In this document: positions 56,268 to 64,000 of the stretch, piece by piece
Position numbering within the stretch: position 1 is the first letter of the stretch
Layout: each line of letters opens with the position of its first letter
NCBI RefSeq assembly: GCF_015477605.1
Contig: NZ_JADLQX010000024.1
Span: 47,173-111,172, forward strand
Length of the DNA: 64,000 bases
Direction of reading: 5' to 3'
Source of the DNA: Nocardia amamiensis
Lineage (GTDB): Bacteria > Actinomycetota > Actinomycetes > Mycobacteriales > Mycobacteriaceae
Notes under the pieces: model-generated
What the model was told of the DNA's origin: nothing
Seen by the model: the letters and a program-made list of their open reading frames with translations, nothing else
Database searches by the model: none
Made by a program: the position numbers and the translations under genes

Positions 56268-58795
56268 TGGCACTCGGACGAGATCTGCAGCCCACCGCGG
56301 CGATTCGCGGAAATCTCCAGTTCACCCATTCGGGTCTGGTCACCGCGACCTACTTCATCAATCCGCTCGGCTACGGATTGCGTAAGGCCGGCGACAAGCA
56401 CGACGTGAAAGCGGCGCATCACGCGCTGGTGACCAATCTGCCGAATGGCTCGCTGCTGCTCGGCATCCAGGCGCGGCTGAATACGATCGACGTGCTCACC
56501 AAGATGGTGGAGGGCGTCGACCTGGACGAGTGCGAGGATTACGCGGACGAGGTGGTCGCCTCCTACGAGCGCGTCAACGCGATCATGCCGCAGACGCGCA
56601 TCTTCCTGTTGTCGATCCCGGTCGGCGCCAGTAACTCCAGCATGTCCGCGTTGTCGCGCCTGTGGCGCGGCAGCACCGCCACGATCGACGCGACGGCGAT
56701 CTCCCGGGCCGACCTGGACGCCTACGACGAGAAGGCGAACGAGATCCTGTCCAGGGTCGGCAGTGACTTCGATCCCGTGCCGGTGCCCGCCGCCCTGTTC
56801 CAATGGCTGTGGGAGCACTATCTGTCGCGCGGTGCCGCAGGGGACCCGGTGGCGCCGACCCGGGCGGGCGCGCTGGACGACGCGACGGCGGCGGTGTTCC
56901 GCTCCGCCGCGCTCGACGAGGGCGCCCAGGCCGAGAGCAATCGGCGTATCCGGCCGTCCTTCGTCCCCGTGATCAAGGTGGTGCAGCCGGATTTCGAGTA
57001 CCGCCCGTCCTATCAGGCGATGCTGACGCCGCATTCGTTCCCATACGCGGGCATGACATTTCCCGGCGGCAGCGAGTTCCTCAACGTGCTCGAGGGCCTC
57101 GGCGACGTGACCGTCGACTGGGCCATGCGGATCTCGACCAAACCCGCCGATCAGGTGCTCAAGAACAATGAGCTCAGCCTGCGACGGCTCGGTGAGCAGA
57201 TGGATCAGCGGGACCAGGAGATCTCCTTCGCGCAGAACACGCTGACCTCGAAGGCGCAGATGCTCGGCGAGTACAACCACCACTTCGAGGTCAACGGCGG
57301 TGAATCGGAGGTCTCGTTCACCACTGTCATCGCCATCGGCGGACCGTCGCGGGACGCCACCATGGATGCCGTCAACACGCTCAAGCGCCGCTACAAGCGG
57401 TTCCAGGTAGAGATGACCGCGCCGGTCGGCGCGCAAGTCGACCTGTGGTCGATGTTCGTTCCCGGCAGCCCGCCGCGGCGGGCCTTCGACGATTACGCCC
57501 ATATCCTCCCCTCGGACATGTGGGCCGGTTTCGTGCCGTTCACCACCAGTCAGATCGGCGACGACAGCGGGCCGGTGATCGGGGTCAACCTGCTGTCGGG
57601 TCATTTCGAGCCGATCCACTTCGGCATCATGGAGGCCGCGCTGCACGACCTGTCCGCCTCGTTCGCGGTGACCGGCGAACTCGGTTCGGGCAAGTCGTAT
57701 TTCCTCAAGCTGATGGCGGTGCTCGTACACGACATGGGCGGGCAATTCCTCGCCATCGACCGCAGTCAGGTCGGCGAATGGGAGCATTTCGCGAAGTCGA
57801 TCGATGACGCGGTCATCATCGACCTGGCCAATCCGACGGTGTCGCTGGACCCGCTGCGATTGTTCGACCCGCGGATCGCGGGCGAACGCGCACTGGACTC
57901 GATCCTGCCGCTGCTCGACCTGTCGCCGACCTCCGGTGCAGGTGCCGCGGTGAGCAATCTGCTGTCGCCGAGAGGAATGGCCGAGCACGGGATCAAGAGC
58001 CTGCTGGATCTATTCCACGTCGTGCGGCGGTTACGGGATCACCCGGGCCAGGGCGAAGAGTACGCCGATCTCGCGGCGCGGATCGGCACCGTGGTCGAGC
58101 GGGTGCCGGTGCTGTTCGACCCCAAGCTGCGCCCGTTGCGCCTCGATGCCGCCGCTACCGTAGTGCGCAGCCACAACCTGCAATTGCCGACGGCCGAGGA
58201 ACTCACCACCCCGCATCTGTACAACCGATTGCCGCTGACCAAACGGCTGGGCACCGCGCTGTACGAGCTGGTGGGGGTGGCCGCGCGGGAGGCGTTTCTC
58301 AACGACAACGGCAGGTTCGGCCTGTTGGTCGGCGATGAGGCGCATCACTTCACACAAACGCAGGTCGGCGCCGCGGTCACCTCGGACTTCAGTCGTGACG
58401 GCCGCAAGCACCTGGCCGCGATCGGCCTGGCTTCGCACGATCCGGCCACCGACTTCCAGGGCGCCGCGCACAACCTCATCCCCAACCGGTTCATCTTCCG
58501 GCAGCGCGACGAAACCCTGGCGCGCAACAGCTTGGAGTGGCTCGGCGTCGATCTGGAGGAGGCGCCCTTCTTGTTGCAGATCCTTCGCGAAGAGACCTCG
58601 CCTCCGGTCGGCCCAGGGCGTCAGGTGCCAGAGGAGCGTCGCGGTGAGATGTTCATGCGTGACGCGCTGAACCGCATCGGTCGGGGCAAAGTGCTCGGCC
58701 CGGCGCGTCCGGACCGCGCCGCGGCGATCACCAGCACCCCGACCAGCGTCGCAGGCCTTCGCTCCGCCCTCTCGGAACGACCGGTCCGGCCATGA
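56267..58795 (+). CDS. VirB4-family conjugation ATPase (ConE/TcpF-like)
   Basis: An 842-residue AAA+ ATPase, close to ConE (about 831). The N-terminal half is the TraC/VirB4 assembly domain. The C-terminal half has Walker A GELGSGKS near 468-475 and Walker B LLVGDEAHHF near 685-695, and ends in a Gln-rich sensor region HNLIPNRFIFRQRDE. It powers assembly or substrate passage at the inner face of the membrane. Start and stop both overlap neighbours (TGATG at the start, ATGA at the stop), so translation is coupled along the operon. No relaxase or FtsK-type coupling protein is seen nearby. Confidence 0.87.
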   Translation: MALGRDLQPTAAIRGNLQFTHSGLVTATYFINPLGYGLRKAGDKHDVKAAHHALVTNLPNGSLLLGIQARLNTIDVLTKMVEGVDLDECEDYADEVVASYERVNAIMPQTRIFLLSIPVGASNSSMSALSRLWRGSTATIDATAISRADLDAYDEKANEILSRVGSDFDPVPVPAALFQWLWEHYLSRGAAGDPVAPTRAGALDDATAAVFRSAALDEGAQAESNRRIRPSFVPVIKVVQPDFEYRPSYQAMLTPHSFPYAGMTFPGGSEFLNVLEGLGDVTVDWAMRISTKPADQVLKNNELSLRRLGEQMDQRDQEISFAQNTLTSKAQMLGEYNHHFEVNGGESEVSFTTVIAIGGPSRDATMDAVNTLKRRYKRFQVEMTAPVGAQVDLWSMFVPGSPPRRAFDDYAHILPSDMWAGFVPFTTSQIGDDSGPVIGVNLLSGHFEPIHFGIMEAALHDLSASFAVTGELGSGKSYFLKLMAVLVHDMGGQFLAIDRSQVGEWEHFAKSIDDAVIIDLANPTVSLDPLRLFDPRIAGERALDSILPLLDLSPTSGAGAAVSNLLSPRGMAEHGIKSLLDLFHVVRRLRDHPGQGEEYADLAARIGTVVERVPVLFDPKLRPLRLDAAATVVRSHNLQLPTAEELTTPHLYNRLPLTKRLGTALYELVGVAAREAFLNDNGRFGLLVGDEAHHFTQTQVGAAVTSDFSRDGRKHLAAIGLASHDPATDFQGAAHNLIPNRFIFRQRDETLARNSLEWLGVDLEEAPFLLQILREETSPPVGPGRQVPEERRGEMFMRDALNRIGRGKVLGPARPDRAAAITSTPTSVAGLRSALSERPVRP

Positions 58796-61296
58796 AGTCG
58801 CGTCTCCAGCGGACCTTTCGATCGGACCAGCCTTCCTTCGGCATGCCGTGGGAACCGCAGTTCTGGGATACGGAGCGTTACCGGCCGCAGGCGGTGTTCC
58901 GGCGATGTCGTGCCTGGATCGCGGCGAGTCGCCCCCGGCGCTGGACCGCCTGGATTCTCATCGCCCTTTTCGTCGTGTTCGTATTCCCAGGCCTCATCTC
59001 TGCAATATCCATGGCGCAGACCGGTACCGTGACGCCGGCGGCCGCGCCCAACAGCGCGCTCGGTTGGATGGATATCAAGGACTCGTCCGGCGTCAATGTT
59101 TCGAGCTACATGTTCGTCAGCAATCGCGGCAGCGTGTGGAGCCTGGACCTCGGAAGGCTTGTGTTGTGGAGCCTGATCATTCTTTTCTTCGCGATATGGC
59201 ACCCTCTCACGACGACATTCGTCTGGTTGCCCGGTGAAGCACTGGATTTCGGGTGGCTGAACATGTTCGGCGCGCCGTTGCGCGGGGTGGCCGAAAACCT
59301 CACCGCGCAGATCGCGACGCCGATGGTGTTGGTGACCTTCGTGACGATCGGTGCAGTCCCGGTGGGGTGGTTCATCGTGCGCGGCTATTCCGCGAAGGCC
59401 ACCGCGCAGGTTGTGACGATGGTGGGAGTGGCGATCCTCGGGCCGGTGTTCTTGGCCGATCCGCTGGCCGAGGTCTTGTCTTCGCACGGCTTGCTGGCGC
59501 AGGGGCGTGACCTCGGTATTTCGGTTGCGGCCGGCTTGAACGGCAACAGCAGTCCGGATCCGAAGCAGGTGGTGGCCGCGATACAGGTGAGCGGCGCCGA
59601 CAATTTCATGCGGGCTCCATTGCAGGTGTGGAACTTCGGGCACGTGGTGGACGAGCGACCGGCCTGCAAGGCGGCATGGTCGGCTGGTGTCATGGCTGGT
59701 GATGAAGAGCGGGTCAAGGACGGGCTGAAGGCGTGCGGCGACAGTGCCGCCTATGCCGCGGCCGACAATCCGAGCGTAGGCCAGATCGGAGCCGGACTGC
59801 TGCTGTTGCTGTGCGCGATCATCCTGCTGCTGTTCGCCGTGTACATGGCCATCAAGATCATCTGGGCTGCACTGGACACGATCTACTACGGGTTCATGAC
59901 GATCTTCGGGTTCGCCGCTGGTGGGTTCGTATACGGGCCGACGCAGACGTTCACCGTCCGGTGTGTGGTCCACGGCTTCATATCCGCGTTTCGGATGGCC
60001 GTTTTCGTCATCTTTCTGGGCTTGTACCAGCTGTTCATGGGCAGTCTGTTCCAACAGGCACGGGGCCAGGTCATGGCGGTGTTCGTCATCGGAGCGATCG
60101 TCGAGATCGTCGCAATCGTGCAGCTGCGGCGCCTCAGCAAGAGTTTGGACGGCGGCAACGACTGGATAGCCAACCGGTTCTCGCTGGCGATGCAGAACGG
60201 CCTTTCGGCGCAGGGCGCCGGCGCCGGTGGTGGTGGCGGCGGGAGGGCCCTGGGTATGGGTGATGCGAATGCGAGCAACTCGATGGGCCCGCTCGGGGTC
60301 CTCGCCGCCGCCACCACTATCAACAGCTCGCCGATCACAGGCTGGCTCGCCGGCCGCAACAACCCGCTCAGTCGTTGGGCCTGGCTGGACCAGGTCGAAA
60401 AGAAGAACAAGGCAAGGGGACTGAAGACCAGGGATCTGCGAGCCGCCGCACATGCTAGTGTGTTCGATCGCGTTTGGCTGGCGAACGAGGCGCGGGCTGG
60501 AATCGCACGCTCCAGAAGGAGTGGCCGGGGCCGTGCGAGACACGCTGCCTTCGCCGCGGAGAATGTCTCGCATGCGGCAGGCCTGACGGGCGGTATCTAT
60601 CACTCCCTCATCATGGCCGGTATGAGCGAGGAGGAAGCGCAGCTGGCCAGTGACGTACGAGTGGACATCATGCGGCACGCGGACAAAGAGCCACTCGCCT
60701 CGACGCACCTCGGTCATGTCGTCGCCGCCCACAAGCATTTCGAGCGGGATGCCATCAGGAATCCGGGAGGAACCAGGGCGATAGCCAGGTTCCACGGGTT
60801 GGAAGCCAGCGTCGATCGGTATCGAGGCGATTACTCCGGCGGTGTCCAGCTTGGCAGGCAGAGGCTGCACGATGTCGGGTATTCGTATATCCGAAACCCT
60901 GACGCACAGTTCATCAATAGCCTGCGAGACGCTGCCAACTCGGAAACCGGCGGACTCTTGTCACTCGCCGGCGGGGGGACGGAAAGGGTGACACAAAACG
61001 AGGCGGACCGGCTGAGGCAGTGGCTCTCGAACGAGCATGCGCTCCGAGTCCAGGCCGCCACCAATTGGGTGGCACAAAATCCTGCCGACTTGGAGCGGGT
61101 CCGGGTGCTACGTTCCGAGATCGACAAAGCCGCCATGACGAACCAATTGGAAGCAGGGCGGAATATCACGGGTGCTGTCTCGCTTGCGCAACCGGACATC
61201 AACAGGACCCCACTCCCGGTGCACCCGGGGAATCGGGACCCACATGAGCACATCCCGGAGGGTCTGCTGAATGACCTGAGATTCCGGCGCCCCTGA
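58792..61296 (+). CDS. VirB6/ConG (TcpH)-like polytopic channel protein
   Basis: An 834-residue protein; ConG is about 815. A first membrane helix at about 52-72 and at least five more up to residue 450 (for example VLWSLIILFFAIWHPLTTTF and IGAGLLLLLCAIILLLFAVY) are followed by a Gly-rich linker (AGAGGGGGGRALGMGDANAS) and a soluble, charged C-terminal domain of about 330 residues. This matches the VirB6-type channel of Tn916/ICEBs1-like systems. The ATG overlaps the VirB4 stop (ATGA). The large helical C-terminal domain has no motif I recognise and is probably lineage-specific. Confidence 0.78.
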   Translation: MKSRLQRTFRSDQPSFGMPWEPQFWDTERYRPQAVFRRCRAWIAASRPRRWTAWILIALFVVFVFPGLISAISMAQTGTVTPAAAPNSALGWMDIKDSSGVNVSSYMFVSNRGSVWSLDLGRLVLWSLIILFFAIWHPLTTTFVWLPGEALDFGWLNMFGAPLRGVAENLTAQIATPMVLVTFVTIGAVPVGWFIVRGYSAKATAQVVTMVGVAILGPVFLADPLAEVLSSHGLLAQGRDLGISVAAGLNGNSSPDPKQVVAAIQVSGADNFMRAPLQVWNFGHVVDERPACKAAWSAGVMAGDEERVKDGLKACGDSAAYAAADNPSVGQIGAGLLLLLCAIILLLFAVYMAIKIIWAALDTIYYGFMTIFGFAAGGFVYGPTQTFTVRCVVHGFISAFRMAVFVIFLGLYQLFMGSLFQQARGQVMAVFVIGAIVEIVAIVQLRRLSKSLDGGNDWIANRFSLAMQNGLSAQGAGAGGGGGGRALGMGDANASNSMGPLGVLAAATTINSSPITGWLAGRNNPLSRWAWLDQVEKKNKARGLKTRDLRAAAHASVFDRVWLANEARAGIARSRRSGRGRARHAAFAAENVSHAAGLTGGIYHSLIMAGMSEEEAQLASDVRVDIMRHADKEPLASTHLGHVVAAHKHFERDAIRNPGGTRAIARFHGLEASVDRYRGDYSGGVQLGRQRLHDVGYSYIRNPDAQFINSLRDAANSETGGLLSLAGGGTERVTQNEADRLRQWLSNEHALRVQAATNWVAQNPADLERVRVLRSEIDKAAMTNQLEAGRNITGAVSLAQPDINRTPLPVHPGNRDPHEHIPEGLLNDLRFRRP

Positions 61297-61353
61297 TCAG
61301 CACCGAGGTTCCGAACGCTGGGCAACCGGCCGGATTTCACAGAAGGGTATTCG

Positions 61354-62259
61354 ATGATCGGTCGTCTCCTGATCCTCGCGATGATCCCGGCCTGGGTGTG
61401 GGTGGTGTTGGCGGTCACGACCGGCCTCTTCGGTGTGGTCGTCGTTCTGGTACTCGTGGTCGGTGGCGCTACATCGTCGATCGCATCGGACCTGCACTAC
61501 CAGTGCGACAGTGTGGTGGGACCCGATCCCTCCCAGACCGTGACTCCGAGTCGCGCCACAGCCGTGGAGCGGCCGACTGCGCGGAGCACACCGGCAGCCG
61601 GTGTGTACACCGCTCCCACTACGAACCCGTTCGCGGAGTTGACCATCGCGCCGGACGACACCAGCGCGTCCGACTGGCAGCGCGCCTGCGCCTCGGCGCT
61701 GAAAGACGCGCCATACCAGAATGCCCCTTTGCTGACCGGCAGTGCGGGAACCGGCGCCCAGTGTGCGCGTGAGCTCGCGCTCGCACAGCTGGGCGCAGCT
61801 TCGTCGGCGAGCGGGGCTCGGAACGGGACGGGTGGCCAGGAGGAAGCGGCGGGATTCGCCAGATCGATCATCTACGGGGCCTCGGCCGCAGAGTCGACGG
61901 GACGGTGTGAACTCGCCGCGGGGCCGGTGGCGCAGCCACCCGCTGGAGACGCGGGGCGACCAGGAGGTTCCGCTCGGCGGGCATGCGGACAGTCCGACAG
62001 TTCCGGTGTCGCGGTTGTCGTTCTGCCGCACACGATTGCGGCGCAGGGAGCATGCGGTCAGCGAGTGGATCCGTCCGCGGTGTCGGCGGGCGATCTGGTC
62101 TTCTGGGACTACCGCAACAACGCGCCGACCCACGTCGGAATCGCCGTCAGCGCCACTCAGCTCGTCACCGCCGATTCGGTGACCGGCGGGTTCGTTCAAC
62201 TGACCATCCCCAGCCGCAGTGACGTGCGGGTGAAGCGAGTCCTCGGCAGCGGGACGTGA
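61354..62259 (+). CDS. NlpC/P60-like exported protein with altered active site
   Basis: A 301-residue protein anchored by an N-terminal helix (AWVWVVLAVTTGLFGVVVVL). The C-terminal half aligns with NlpC/P60 peptidoglycan endopeptidases: VSAGDLVFWDYRNNAPTHVG carries the strand and catalytic His. The usual Phe-Asp-Cys-Ser-Gly motif reads Ser-Asp-Ser216-Ser-Gly, with codon AGT at 61999-62001, so the nucleophile Cys is replaced by Ser. It may be an inactive wall-binding or regulatory form. Position after VirB6 equals CwlT/TcpG, the conjugation wall hydrolases. It is 57 bases from the previous gene. Confidence 0.72.
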   Translation: MIGRLLILAMIPAWVWVVLAVTTGLFGVVVVLVLVVGGATSSIASDLHYQCDSVVGPDPSQTVTPSRATAVERPTARSTPAAGVYTAPTTNPFAELTIAPDDTSASDWQRACASALKDAPYQNAPLLTGSAGTGAQCARELALAQLGAASSASGARNGTGGQEEAAGFARSIIYGASAAESTGRCELAAGPVAQPPAGDAGRPGGSARRACGQSDSSGVAVVVLPHTIAAQGACGQRVDPSAVSAGDLVFWDYRNNAPTHVGIAVSATQLVTADSVTGGFVQLTIPSRSDVRVKRVLGSGT

Positions 62260-62269
62260 CGAGTACGCG

Positions 62270-63814
62270 ATGCCACCTACCGAAGTAGAGCCCCAGATCG
62301 TGCCCGGTGAGGACGTTGCGGCGCCGCCTGTTCCGGTGACGCCGTGGTCGGGTCGACCGGGGAATCCACGCTCCCGGCCCGGGACCGTGCCGCCTGGGCA
62401 ATCGGAAACTCCGTCGCCTGGACCTGGTCAGTCGAATGGTGCACCTGGTCCGGGGCAGTCGCATGGTGCTGGGCAGCCGGACCAATCGGGTTCGCCTGGT
62501 CAGCGGGGGGTTCCGGGTTCTGCTGGGCAGCAGGGGAACCCGGGTCAACCGGGTCAGGGTCAGCCGGGTCAGGGTCAGCCGGGTCAGTCGGTGCCGGGTG
62601 AGGTGGTGCCGGGTGGTGTGGTGGCTCCGCAGGTGGGGGAGGTTCCGCCGCCGCAGGGTGGGGGTGAGGGGGAGCCGCGGCCGTTGGTGGATGGTGGGTT
62701 GGTGGGGGATTTGTTGCCGGTGGCGGCGATGGCGGCGCCGTTGGCGTTGGGGATGTTGCCGATGATTGCGTCGGCGTTGGCGGGGTTGGGTAGTGGTGGC
62801 GGTGGGGGTGGTGCTGCGCCGGTGGCTGCGGATGCTGGTGGAGGTGTGGTTGGTGGGGGGATGTCGCCGGAGGCGCAGCGGGCGTTGCAGGTGTTGCGGG
62901 AGTTGGAGGCGGTTTATGGTGGGGGTGATCCGTCGGATCCGCAGGGGCGGGAGTTGGGTAGGGGGTCGGGGGTTTCGTCGGGTCGGGGTGCGGGGGCGGC
63001 GTCGATTCGGGCGACGCGGTTGTTTCAGCGGACGGCGGCGAAGGCGTTCAATAATTTGGATAACCAGTTGGTGTCGTATGTGCGGGGGTTGGCGGGGTCG
63101 AACAAGGTCGATAAGAAGGCTGTTGTCGGGTTGGTGCGTGAGGTGAATGTGGCGTTGGCGGAGTTGGGTCCGCAGGCGTATACGAAGGCGGGGCAGCGGA
63201 AGGTTCATCAGATTCTGACCGCGGCGTTGCAGAAGGCGCAGGCGATTGTGTCGGGGGGGCAGGCGAAGTCGGCGGATACTGCGGCGGCGATCAATCGGTT
63301 GACGAAGCAGTATCTGTACAACATCGCAGGAAAAAACTACCGACCGCCGAGCCGGCCGGGCGTATCTGCCGACAATATCCCCGGCGGCCAGAATCCGCAG
63401 GTCGCCGACATGTATCGGTACCTCGTCTCGCACTATGGGCTCACACCTGCGCAAGCAGCCGGAATTCTGGGCAATATCCAGGTCGAATCAGGGTTCAGGA
63501 CCGACGCTTTCAACCCGCGCGAAGGCGCCATAGGTCTGTGTCAGTGGCTGGGTGGACGACGGCGGAATCTCGAGCGGTTCGCCGCTACCTATGGAAAGCC
63601 GGTCACCGACTGGAAGGTCCAAATCGATTTCATGATGCACGAATTGCGCAGTGGCGAGTCGGGTGCCTACGCACGTCTCAGAGCAGCGCAAACGCCCGCA
63701 GCCGCGGCGGCGGTATTCGATCAATATTACGAAAGAAGTTCTGGCGAGGCCCGCGGGCAACGCATGGCGTATGCGAACGCCATCGCGGCAGCTATGCGCA
63801 ACGTCCCCGCGTAG
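62270..63814 (+). CDS. Proline/glycine-rich protein with tail-lysozyme-like domain
   Basis: A 514-residue protein. Residues about 1-130 are Pro/Gly/Gln-rich with repeats GQPGQ. Residues 145-185 form a hydrophobic stretch, possibly a membrane helix (LLPVAAMAAPLALGMLPMIA). A helical region (about 200-345) follows, and the C-terminus (about 370-510) resembles phage tail-tip lysozymes (LTPAQAAGILGNIQVESGFR, then Gly-Leu-Cys-Gln-Trp). Together with the NlpC/P60-like gene it would supply what CwlT does alone in ICEBs1: opening the cell wall for the channel. Codon use in bases about 62480-63320 is strikingly G/T-rich compared with both ends of the same gene. Confidence 0.75.
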   Translation: MPPTEVEPQIVPGEDVAAPPVPVTPWSGRPGNPRSRPGTVPPGQSETPSPGPGQSNGAPGPGQSHGAGQPDQSGSPGQRGVPGSAGQQGNPGQPGQGQPGQGQPGQSVPGEVVPGGVVAPQVGEVPPPQGGGEGEPRPLVDGGLVGDLLPVAAMAAPLALGMLPMIASALAGLGSGGGGGGAAPVAADAGGGVVGGGMSPEAQRALQVLRELEAVYGGGDPSDPQGRELGRGSGVSSGRGAGAASIRATRLFQRTAAKAFNNLDNQLVSYVRGLAGSNKVDKKAVVGLVREVNVALAELGPQAYTKAGQRKVHQILTAALQKAQAIVSGGQAKSADTAAAINRLTKQYLYNIAGKNYRPPSRPGVSADNIPGGQNPQVADMYRYLVSHYGLTPAQAAGILGNIQVESGFRTDAFNPREGAIGLCQWLGGRRRNLERFAATYGKPVTDWKVQIDFMMHELRSGESGAYARLRAAQTPAAAAAVFDQYYERSSGEARGQRMAYANAIAAAMRNVPA

Positions 63815-63883
63815 CGCGGTGCGTTCCCGGCCATGGGGATATCGCCTGAGACAAGTAGACCAGGCCTCGATTAAGACCATGTC

Positions 63884-64000
63884 TCACATGGCTGATTTTG
63901 CTTTCGCCAGCTTCTTGAAGCAGGTGAGCGTGGCCGCCAACGTCAGGAAGCCCAGATAGTGAGTTCCTTTGCGGTCGTAGCGGATTGTGAGCCGGTGGTA
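63884..64000 (-). mobile_element. IS5-family-like transposase, C-terminal end
   Basis: The reverse strand encodes a C-terminus reading YHRLTIRYDRKGTHYLGFLT, then Leu-Ala-Ala-Thr-Leu-Thr-Cys-Phe-Lys-Lys-Leu, and TGA at 63884-63886. The Arg-Tyr-Asp-Arg...His-Tyr-x-Gly-Phe-Leu pattern is the end of DDE transposases of IS5-like elements. The rest lies beyond the window. The element end must lie between 63815 and 63884; GAGACAAGTAGACCAGG (63848-63864) and GACCATGTCTCACATGG (63875-63891) are candidate terminal sequences, but the exact border cannot be set. Confidence 0.75.

Overview
The window is chromosomal DNA from a very GC-rich, mycolic-acid-type actinobacterium. Nocardia is the best guess and a close relative such as Rhodococcus is possible. 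The reasons are the codon use, the GTG/TTG starts, several leaderless promoters, and a gene block that matches, from memory, the order of the Mycobacterium tuberculosis Rv2464c-Rv2478c region: nei2, rpiB, a mycothiol-linked DsbA-like protein, pepN, DUF5130 with ctaJ, HNH nuclease, glbO, aglA, Rv2474c-like, Rv2475c-like thioesterase, NAD-glutamate dehydrogenase, ettA and a second SSB.

Layout. 0-5 kb: a PadR regulator with its operator, an UMF1-type MFS transporter, and a FabR-like TetR repressor divergent from a ferredoxin reductase/acyl-CoA desaturase operon with a FabR-like operator. 5-11.4 kb: DUF4254, a frameshifted Excalibur gene, DUF4389, a three-gene ABC-2 exporter and a class II amidotransferase. 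11.6-30 kb: tRNA-Arg, a CopD-CtaG fusion, a threonine dehydratase, then the conserved ssb-ettA-gdh-thioesterase and HNH-glbO-aglA-ctaJ-DUF5130 core, interrupted by azlCD with its regulator. 30-36 kb: an MFS/epoxide-hydrolase-like pair behind two 28-bp operator-like palindromes, then pepN and purC. 36.3-39.5 kb: an accessory block with a DUF5753 HTH protein, a DUF6879 protein and small unknown genes. A near-copy of the purC start lies at its far end. 39.6-49.4 kb: NUDIX hydrolase, ECF42 sigma with its DGPF partner, FAD oxidoreductase, DsbA-like protein, M48 protease, rpiB, nei2, a GGDEF protein, and tRNA-Gly and tRNA-Pro.

After tRNA-Pro the remembered M. tuberculosis gene order ends. A stand-alone asparagine-synthase-like gene, a MerR and a WhiB regulator and a ROK protein lead to a tightly packed operon (53.2-63.8 kb). 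Its order and protein sizes match the envelope-spanning conjugation machinery of ICEBs1/Tn916: VirB8/TcpC, a small ConC-like protein, VirB3/ConD-like, VirB4, VirB6, then cell-wall hydrolases. The hydrolase function is split over an NlpC/P60-like protein whose catalytic Cys appears to be Ser and a proline/glycine-rich protein with a tail-lysozyme-like domain. No relaxase, coupling ATPase or integrase is in the window. An IS transposase end lies at the right edge. This operon and the small accessory islands are the most novel parts.

Other structure: strong inverted-repeat terminators, an intergenic repeat family just after two stop codons, and an 80-bp tandem repeat that runs into the M48 gene.
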